41,479 nucleotides of DNA from Gammaproteobacteria bacterium. Its GTDB lineage: Bacteria; Pseudomonadota; Gammaproteobacteria; Enterobacterales; Kangiellaceae. Shown piece after piece: positions 35,603 through 41,479 of this stretch. The stretch's first letter is position 1, and each line of letters opens with the position of its first letter. The notes beneath the pieces were generated by a model, which searched no databases, was not told the DNA's origin, and worked only from the letters and a program-made list of their open reading frames with translations. The position numbers were made by a program, and so were the translations under genes. Location of the stretch: the NCBI GenBank assembly GCA_013373545.1, contig JABXHQ010000104.1, positions 1 to 41,479 on the forward strand. The letters run 5' to 3'.

Positions 35603-38404
35603 ATGGCTGACTATAAAGCAACGCTAAACCTTCCAAAAACGGACTTCCCAATGAAAGCCAGTTTGGCTCAGCGGGAACCGAAAATGCTAGAGCAATGGAA
35701 TAAGAGCGCGATTTACAACCAGATTCGAGCAGCGAGTGCGGGTCGGCCGAAATTTATTTTACATGATGGTCCTCCGTATGCGAACGGTGATATTCATATC
35801 GGCCATGCGGTTAACAAAATCTTAAAAGACGTGGTGCTGAAGTCGCGTAGCTTAAGTGGCTTCGATGCACCTTATGTTCCGGGGTGGGATTGCCATGGTT
35901 TACCGATTGAACACAACGTCGAAAAGAAAATTGGTAAAGCGGGGGTAAAGGTTCCGTTTGCAGAGTTTCGACAAAAGTGTCGCGATTACGCGGCGAAACA
36001 AGTTGCTGGGCAAAAACAAGATTTTATTCGTCTTGGAATATTTGGCGATTGGGAAAATCCTTACCTGACAATGAACTTTGAGTTTGAAGCTAACATTGTT
36101 CGCGCGCTGGCTAAGATTGTTATGAACGGTCATTTACACAAAGGTGTTAAACCAGTTTATTGGAGTGTGGTCGGTGGTTCGGCATTAGCTGAAGCGGAAG
36201 TTGAATACCACGATAAAACGTCGCTATCAATTGACGTACGCTTTGCTGCTGATACAAGTTTATTGCAAGCTTTTGCTTATGATAACGCGGCACAGCTGCC
36301 GGTATCTGCGGTGATTTGGACTACCACGCCATGGACCTTACCAGCGAACCAGGCCATTTCAATTCATCCAGAACTTGATTATGCATTGGTAAAAGTTGAT
36401 TGTGGTAATGGTCCTGAATTAATCGTATTAGCCGCCGATATGGTCACGGCGATTATGGCGCGCTGGGGCTTTGAAAATTTTGCTGTGGTCGCAACCACAA
36501 GCGGTCAACAATTGGAAAATATTCAAGTTCAGCATCCGTTTATTGATAAACGTGTTCCGCTAATTTTAGGTCATCATGTAACCACTGATGCCGGAACCGG
36601 TTTAGTACACACCGCGCCCGATCATGGTGCCGACGATTTTAACGTGGGTAAACAATACGGTCTTGAGTTGCTCAATTATGTTGGGCCAGATGGCGTTTAC
36701 TCTCAAGCGACACCGCTAGTCGCTGGCGAGCACGTCTATAAAGTCGATGATAAGATCTGTGAGTTGTTAACGGAGCGGAATGCGCTGTTGTTTAAAACAA
36801 AAATGACCCATAGCTATCCACATTGTTGGCGAACGAAAACACCGTTGATTTTCCGCACCACACCACAGTGGTTCGTCAGTATGGAAAAGAATGGATTGCG
36901 AGAAAAAGCATTAAGCGAAATCAAGAATGTGCAATGGGTTCCTGATTGGGGACAAGCACGAATTGAAGGTATGGTTGATGGCCGTCCCGATTGGTGTATT
37001 TCTCGGCAACGCACTTGGGGCGTTCCGCTGTGTTTGGTGATCAATAAAGAAACCGGCGAGTTACATCCTCAAGCCGTTGAGATTATGGAAAAGGCTGCGC
37101 GAGCAATCGAGCAGTCAGGTATTCAAGCTTGGTTTGATATGCCGCTTGAAGAATTATTACCAGAAGCTTCTAGCGATTACGTAAAAATTGATGACACACT
37201 CGACGTATGGTTTGACTCAGGTGTTACTCACGCCTGTGTGCTGGCTGTTCGCGAAGAATTACAAGAGCCAGCAGATATTTATTTAGAAGGCTCAGATCAA
37301 CATCGTGGTTGGTTCCAGTCTTCATTGCTAACCGGTGTTGCAATCAATAATCGAGCCCCTTACAAAGCGGTCTTAACTCATGGTTTTACCGTGGATGAGA
37401 AGGGCGAGAAAATGTCGAAATCGAAAGGCAATGTTATCGCTCCGCAGCAAGTTATTAATGAGCTCGGTGCCGATGTGTTGCGGCTATGGGTTGCGTCTAC
37501 CGATTATCGCGGTGAAATTGCGGTTTCTAACGAAATCCTAAAACGTACTGCAGATACTTATCGGCGCATTCGAAATACCAGTCGCTTTTTACTAGCTAAT
37601 TTAAGTGGTTTCGATCCGGCACAAGATATGGTCAGTAGTGCAGAAATGCTGCCACTCGATCGTTGGGCAGTGAATGCTGCACTCGAGGCGCAAAATCAAA
37701 TCACTGCAGCTTATGATAGCTACACTTTCTGGCAAGTCGTGCAGCACATTCATCATTTCTGCGCGATGGATATGGGCGGCTTTTATTTAGATGTGATCAA
37801 AGATCGTCAGTACACGGCAAAGCGTGGCAGTTTAGCGCATCGTTCATGCCAGTCGGCGATGTATCATATTTCCCAAGCGTTATTGCGCTGGATGGCGCCG
37901 ATCTTATCGTTTACCGCAGAAGAAGCGTGGCAATTTTTGCCGGGCCAAAACGATGCGACTATTTTTGTCGCAACCTGGTATGAAGGATTAGCCGCTTATC
38001 AAGATGACAATTTGTCACTTGAAGATTGGCAAGCCATCCGTGAAGTAAAAGGTGTGGTGAATAAGTCGATTGAAGCGATGCGAGTGGCGAAAACAATTGG
38101 TAGCTCGCTCGAAGCGAACGTGGTGATTAACGTTAGCGAACAATGGTTGGCACCGCTGCAAAAGTTGGGTAATGAGTTACGCTTCGTGTTAATCACTTCA
38201 AAAGCCAAAGTGCAGTTATCCGATGCCGGTGAAGCGACGGCATTAGACGGCGTTAAATTGGAAATTAGCGTTTGTGAAGAAGTTAAATGTGAGCGTTGTT
38301 GGCATCGTCGTGAAGAAGTTGGCTCGATTGCTGAGCACCCAACTTTGTGTCAGCGCTGTGTTGATAATGTCGACGGTGACGGAGAAGTTCGGGAGTATGC
38401 TTAA
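35603..38404 (+). CDS. ileS: isoleucyl-tRNA synthetase
   Basis: A class I aminoacyl-tRNA synthetase of 933 residues. The start ATG at 35603 gives [18 protein letters not shown], which matches the usual IleRS start; a TTG 15 nt upstream is not needed. HIGH is at 65-68, the KMSKS loop is [10 protein letters not shown], and the editing domain has [11 protein letters not shown]. The C-terminal zinc site CERCW ... CQRC is complete, as in the eubacterial type that is sensitive to mupirocin. The stop overlaps the lspA start by one base (TAATG), a sign of coupled translation. Confidence 0.98.
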   Translation: MADYKATLNLPKTDFPMKASLAQREPKMLEQWNKSAIYNQIRAASAGRPKFILHDGPPYANGDIHIGHAVNKILKDVVLKSRSLSGFDAPYVPGWDCHGLPIEHNVEKKIGKAGVKVPFAEFRQKCRDYAAKQVAGQKQDFIRLGIFGDWENPYLTMNFEFEANIVRALAKIVMNGHLHKGVKPVYWSVVGGSALAEAEVEYHDKTSLSIDVRFAADTSLLQAFAYDNAAQLPVSAVIWTTTPWTLPANQAISIHPELDYALVKVDCGNGPELIVLAADMVTAIMARWGFENFAVVATTSGQQLENIQVQHPFIDKRVPLILGHHVTTDAGTGLVHTAPDHGADDFNVGKQYGLELLNYVGPDGVYSQATPLVAGEHVYKVDDKICELLTERNALLFKTKMTHSYPHCWRTKTPLIFRTTPQWFVSMEKNGLREKALSEIKNVQWVPDWGQARIEGMVDGRPDWCISRQRTWGVPLCLVINKETGELHPQAVEIMEKAARAIEQSGIQAWFDMPLEELLPEASSDYVKIDDTLDVWFDSGVTHACVLAVREELQEPADIYLEGSDQHRGWFQSSLLTGVAINNRAPYKAVLTHGFTVDEKGEKMSKSKGNVIAPQQVINELGADVLRLWVASTDYRGEIAVSNEILKRTADTYRRIRNTSRFLLANLSGFDPAQDMVSSAEMLPLDRWAVNAALEAQNQITAAYDSYTFWQVVQHIHHFCAMDMGGFYLDVIKDRQYTAKRGSLAHRSCQSAMYHISQALLRWMAPILSFTAEEAWQFLPGQNDATIFVATWYEGLAAYQDDNLSLEDWQAIREVKGVVNKSIEAMRVAKTIGSSLEANVVINVSEQWLAPLQKLGNELRFVLITSKAKVQLSDAGEATALDGVKLEISVCEEVKCERCWHRREEVGSIAEHPTLCQRCVDNVDGDGEVREYA

Positions 38405-38925
38405 TGTTGGCTAAATTCATGCGCAGTGGATTGGTCTGGTTAGGCTTAACGCTGGTTGTCGTCATCCTTGATCAATGGACCAAAGTCTGGGCCGTTTCAG
38501 CGCTCAGTGGTGGGCGAATAATTGAGGTGATGCCGCATTTTGATTTTCGTCTTGCTTATAATTATGGTGCTGCCTTTAGCTTTTTGGCCGATGCCGGTGG
38601 TTGGCAGCGATACTTTCTGGCGGGAATTGCCGTTGCGATAAGTCTATGGATTATTTATGAACTAGCGCGCTCCAAAGCCAGTCAAAAGTGGCATGGCTTT
38701 GCCTATGCGATGATTTTAAGCGGCGCTATTGGTAATGTTTATGACCGCGTGACCCTTGGGTACGTGGTGGACTTTATTGATTGGTACTGGGAGAAAAGCG
38801 GTTATCATTGGCCAGCATTTAATATTGCTGACTCGGCGATCTTTATTGGCGCTGTTATGTTGATAATCGATGCTCTGTTTTTTCATAAAAAACGTGAAGC
38901 CCAAAAACAACAAGCGGAAGCGTAA
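38404..38925 (+). CDS. lspA: prolipoprotein signal peptidase
   Basis: LspA cleaves the signal peptide of lipid-modified prolipoproteins at the inner membrane. The 173-residue protein has four membrane helices and the catalytic aspartates D114 (GNVYDRV) and D143 (FNIADS), with NYGAAFSF (53-60) and VDFIDWY. The ileS-lspA one-base overlap and fkpB 3 nt after it are the conserved order. The basic tail after the last helix is common. Confidence 0.97.
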   Translation: MLAKFMRSGLVWLGLTLVVVILDQWTKVWAVSALSGGRIIEVMPHFDFRLAYNYGAAFSFLADAGGWQRYFLAGIAVAISLWIIYELARSKASQKWHGFAYAMILSGAIGNVYDRVTLGYVVDFIDWYWEKSGYHWPAFNIADSAIFIGAVMLIIDALFFHKKREAQKQQAEA

Positions 38926-38928
38926 CCG

Positions 38929-39387
38929 ATGACCTCAAATCTAACAGTTTACCCCGGCGCTAAAGTATTTGTGCATATGACGCTTACCTTAAATGATGGT
39001 AGCGTCGCCGATTCAAGTCGGGTCAATGGTAAGCCAGCTATGATTGAGCTTGGCAATGACTCGGTTAGTACTGCCATGGAGAATGAATTGCTAGGACTTA
39101 CGGTTGGCGCGAAGAAAACGTTTAAGTTAGCTGCCGTTGACGCGTTTGGTGATAGCAATCCAAACCTTGTTCAGTTTATGGATATGCATCATTTTCCACA
39201 TGATATTGAGCTTAAAGAAGGGGCCGTCGTCGCTTTTGAACAGCCATCTGGCGAACCGATGCCGGGCATTATTCGCGAAGTTCAAGGTCACTCGGTAAAA
39301 GTCGATTTTAATCATCCACTGGCAGGTTACGCGGTTACCTTCGAAGTTGAAGTTTTATCGATCGACGAACCACCAGTCAGTCATTGA
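38929..39387 (+). CDS. fkpB: FKBP-type peptidyl-prolyl isomerase, SlpA/FkpB type
   Basis: A 152-residue cytoplasmic FKBP of the SlpA type. The FKBP strands flank an insert-in-flap domain; marks are [33 protein letters not shown] and [18 protein letters not shown]. The family catalyses proline isomerisation and has chaperone activity. It sits between lspA and ispH as in E. coli. No signal peptide is seen. Confidence 0.94.
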   Translation: MTSNLTVYPGAKVFVHMTLTLNDGSVADSSRVNGKPAMIELGNDSVSTAMENELLGLTVGAKKTFKLAAVDAFGDSNPNLVQFMDMHHFPHDIELKEGAVVAFEQPSGEPMPGIIREVQGHSVKVDFNHPLAGYAVTFEVEVLSIDEPPVSH

Positions 39388-39400
39388 GAGTGATTCCGTT

Positions 39401-40354
39401 ATGGAAATATTATTAGCTAATCCGCGCGGTTTTTGTGCCGGCGTCGACCGCGCCATTGAAATTGTTAATCGTGCAATCGAGGTATTCGGTGCGCCGATTT
39501 ATGTGCGTCATGAAGTTGTTCACAATAAATTTGTGGTCGATGGGTTGCGCGAAAAAGGCGCCGTATTCGTTGAGCACATTGCCGAAATCCCGGAAAACAG
39601 CATTTGTATTTTCAGTGCCCATGGCGTTTCACAGCGAGTAAAAGCCGAGGCAGAAAAACGCAATTTAAAAGTATTCGATGCCACCTGTCCTTTAGTCACT
39701 AAAGTCCATATGGAAGTGGTACGCGCATCGCGTCGTGAAGAAGAGTGTATTTTAATTGGCCATAAAGGACATCCAGAAGTCGAAGGCACTATGGGGCAAT
39801 ACGGTGCTAATCCGCAGCAAACAAACGATGCCTCAGAAAATGGTATTTATTTAGTGGAAACGGTGGCTGATGTGCAAGCGCTGACCGTGAAAAATCCGCA
39901 GCAATTGCATTTTGTTACGCAAACCACTTTGTCAGTGGACGATACCAAACAAATTATTACCGCTTTGCAAGAGAAGTTCCCCCAGATCCAAGGGCCAAAG
40001 AAAGACGATATCTGCTACGCTACGCAAAACCGACAAGATGCCGTGCGAGCACTCGCGGCGGATGTCGATGTGGTTTTGGTGGTTGGCTCGCAAAATAGCT
40101 CGAACTCGAATCGCTTACGTGAGCTAGCTGAGAAACAAGGTATTGCCGCTTACTTAGTCGATAACGCTGAAGAGATTAACGCGCAATGGCTAGCGCAAGC
40201 GAAGAAAGTGGGCGTGACCGCCGGTGCGTCTGCTCCAGAAGTGTTGGTGCAACAAGTTATCGCCCGACTCGAAGCCTTAGGTGGGCACACGGCTGCAGAA
40301 GTTGCTGGTAAGCCGGAGGATATCGTTTTTGTGCTACCCCCTGAGCTGCGCTAA
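39401..40354 (+). CDS. ispH: 4-hydroxy-3-methylbut-2-enyl diphosphate reductase
   Basis: IspH (LytB) reduces HMBPP to IPP and DMAPP with a [4Fe-4S] cluster, the last step of the MEP pathway that also feeds IspB in this window. The 317-residue protein starts [18 protein letters not shown] at ATG 39401; an upstream TTG in the same frame lies inside fkpB and is rejected. The cluster cysteines are C12, C96 (DATCPLV) and C205 (ICYATQN), with HPEVEGT (124-130) and SSNSNRL present. A weak hairpin terminator follows. Confidence 0.97.
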   Translation: MEILLANPRGFCAGVDRAIEIVNRAIEVFGAPIYVRHEVVHNKFVVDGLREKGAVFVEHIAEIPENSICIFSAHGVSQRVKAEAEKRNLKVFDATCPLVTKVHMEVVRASRREEECILIGHKGHPEVEGTMGQYGANPQQTNDASENGIYLVETVADVQALTVKNPQQLHFVTQTTLSVDDTKQIITALQEKFPQIQGPKKDDICYATQNRQDAVRALAADVDVVLVVGSQNSSNSNRLRELAEKQGIAAYLVDNAEEINAQWLAQAKKVGVTAGASAPEVLVQQVIARLEALGGHTAAEVAGKPEDIVFVLPPELR

Positions 40355-40355
40355 G

Positions 40356-40377
40356 CGCTGATATTTTTCAGCGTTTT
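40356..40377 (+). terminator. probable weak terminator after ispH
   Basis: CGCTGA (40356-40361), loop TATTTT, TCAGCG (40368-40373), then only four T. The stem is short and the T-run broken by G, so it may leak. Confidence 0.5.
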
Positions 40378-40509
40378 GTGAAGACGTTCGCAATATAAAT
40401 CAAACAGTTAACCGCTTATCGGATGCTTGGATGCGCTTGTCGAGCGGCGGTTGTATGTTGTCAAAATCGCATTAAGATTAGCATTAAGTAAATTTAACAG
40501 TGAAATCTT

Positions 40510-40995
40510 ATGCGCTCCTTCGGATTCTCGATCATTGAATTGATGCTCACCGTGACTGTCATGGGAATATTAGCCGCGTTTGCCATCCCATCGTTTCAGG
40601 CCACGATAGAAAACAATCGTTTAATTAATTGCTCCAATAAGTTGGTTGCTGCGGTTCAGTTCGCCAAGAACCAGGCTATTGTTCTGCGCCAGACGGTAGT
40701 GGTGTCTGGGGGAGCCGGTGCGGAGCCAAATTTCAAAGTGGGTCTCGATCCAGACGGCGATAATGTGGTGGATGTGGCCGATGAAATGAAAGTTTTTACC
40801 TGCGACAGTGATGACATTACGATTACGCCTAATCCTGACGTTGACTACGTGTCGTATGGTCCAAGTGGTTTTCGTGCCGATGGCCAAGGCCAAGTGGTGT
40901 TTTTATCCTGTAATACCCGTGGTAAAGGCAAATCATTAACCGTATCGATGGGCGGCTCGGTTGCCAGTAAAGACGCGGAAGAAGGAGACTGTTGA
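40510..40995 (+). CDS. fimT: type IV pilus minor pilin, FimT/GspH-like
   Basis: A 161-residue pseudopilin. It has a type III signal with a short leader MRSFG cut before F, glutamate at +5 (FSIIELML), and a hydrophobic alpha helix (TVTVMGILAAFAIPSF). The C-terminal part is of the GspH/FimT type, beta-rich with three cysteines (LINCSN, VFTCDS, LSCNTRG). It overlaps the next gene by one base (TGATG) and begins a minor pilin cluster. About 130 nt before it hold a short direct repeat (GCATTAAG twice at 40468 and 40481, roughly) but no certain promoter. Confidence 0.88.
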   Translation: MRSFGFSIIELMLTVTVMGILAAFAIPSFQATIENNRLINCSNKLVAAVQFAKNQAIVLRQTVVVSGGAGAEPNFKVGLDPDGDNVVDVADEMKVFTCDSDDITITPNPDVDYVSYGPSGFRADGQGQVVFLSCNTRGKGKSLTVSMGGSVASKDAEEGDC

Positions 40996-41479
40996 TGAAT
41001 CGTCGTTACCAATCGGGTGTCTCGTTAATTGAAATCTTAGTGACGGTGTTGGTGTTAGGCATTGGCTTGTTAGGCGTGGCAGCGTTACAAGTGACCAGTA
41101 TCAACAGCAACCAAGAAGGTTTGTTTCGTGGCCAAGCAACTGAAATTGCTGAAAGCGTGGCGGCTCGCATGCGCTCAGCAAAGTTAGCGATTTATGATGG
41201 CACGACAACCCTTAACCAAGTTATTACCGCTTACGCTGAAGAACCGTATGCATGTGCGAATCCGCCAACTTCTTGTATCACAGGTACTTGCTCAGCGGCT
41301 CAACTAGTCGCGTTTGATAAATATGAAACCTGCTTGATGGCGCAAAACGAATTGCCAGAAGGGCAAATTTATGTGCGTTTGATGTCGGGTGTTCGTTCTC
41401 GCGTAGTGGTCGCATGGACACCCGCCGCTGCACGTAGTGATCTCGGACAAAAACAAATTCTTAATGCTGAGTGTGCCAA
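40995..41479 (+). CDS. pilV: type IV pilus modification protein PilV, N-terminal part (cut by window end)
   Basis: The frame starts at ATG 40995 with GGAG about 9 nt before it and is open to the window end (161 codons). The leader MNRRYQSG is cut before VSLIEILVTVLVLG, with Glu at +5, the PilV/type IV prepilin pattern. The following LLGVAALQVTSINSNQEGLFRGQATEIAES fits PilV, in which LQ..sl..aq.a.....ia..i is typical. It overlaps the fimT-like stop by one base, so the two are coupled. The rest of the cluster (pilW, pilX, pilY1, pilE) is expected beyond the window. Confidence 0.85.
   Translation, partial: MNRRYQSGVSLIEILVTVLVLGIGLLGVAALQVTSINSNQEGLFRGQATEIAESVAARMRSAKLAIYDGTTTLNQVITAYAEEPYACANPPTSCITGTCSAAQLVAFDKYETCLMAQNELPEGQIYVRLMSGVRSRVVVAWTPAAARSDLGQKQILNAECA

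Noticed and set aside
39347-39400. upstream TTG start for ispH within fkpB
   Set aside because: It would add 18 unconserved residues before [14 protein letters not shown], which is the normal IspH start.

Overview
The window is chromosomal DNA of a gammaproteobacterium of moderate GC content. Several gene orders support this: DUF2066 / CDP-alcohol phosphatidyltransferase / PerM / hda; ispB divergent from rplU-rpmA-obgE; and murJ-ribF-ileS-lspA-fkpB-ispH followed by fimT-pilV, with rpsT divergent. Gene content fits a marine aerobic heterotroph of the Oceanospirillales/Kangiellaceae kind, but that placement is inference. I see no insertion sequence, prophage, CRISPR array, tRNA or rRNA. Coding density is high, and almost every gene is intact and assignable to a family.

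Layout. 1-3.9 kb: envelope/lipid genes and the replication regulator hda. 3.9-9.96 kb: an AhpD-like protein and agmatinase on the minus strand, divergent from spermidine synthase, which heads a row with a pentapeptide-repeat/class III cyclase fusion, a secreted TolB-like protein and an HDOD protein. A degenerate 24-bp tandem repeat covers the end of speB. 10-28 kb: a carbon-metabolism region with ATP-dependent PEP carboxykinase, a CrbR-like response regulator convergent with a CrbS-like transporter/histidine kinase/receiver hybrid, a GntP-family permease, a TonB-dependent receptor, a three-gene 2-oxoacid:acceptor oxidoreductase operon, a secreted 3-hydroxybutyrate oligomer hydrolase and a divergent 3-hydroxybutyrate dehydrogenase. 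28-41.5 kb: housekeeping genes (ispB, rplU, rpmA, obgE, rpsT, an OmpA-family porin, murJ, ribF, ileS, lspA, fkpB, ispH), then the start of a minor type IV pilin cluster that runs off the end.

How the genes may work together (inference). The 10-28 kb block reads as a route for 3-hydroxybutyrate and acetate. Oligomers are cut outside the cytoplasm by the hydrolase, the monomer enters through the GntP permease and is oxidised by BdhA to acetoacetate. Carbon then passes through acetyl-CoA and the TCA cycle, where the Kor-type enzyme could act on a 2-oxoacid, and PckA withdraws oxaloacetate for gluconeogenesis. The CrbS/CrbR-type pair, known elsewhere as an acetate-utilisation switch, is the obvious candidate regulator.

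The least ordinary items are: the Kor operon, whose third subunit is a GltD-like flavoprotein fused to a two-cluster ferredoxin domain; the pentapeptide-repeat cyclase with a changed substrate-selecting residue; a CTATAGTAC motif found upstream of both 3HB-linked loci; the 24-bp tandem repeat ending speB; and a pair of terminators that are reverse complements of each other. I found no clearly new multi-gene defence or mobile system.
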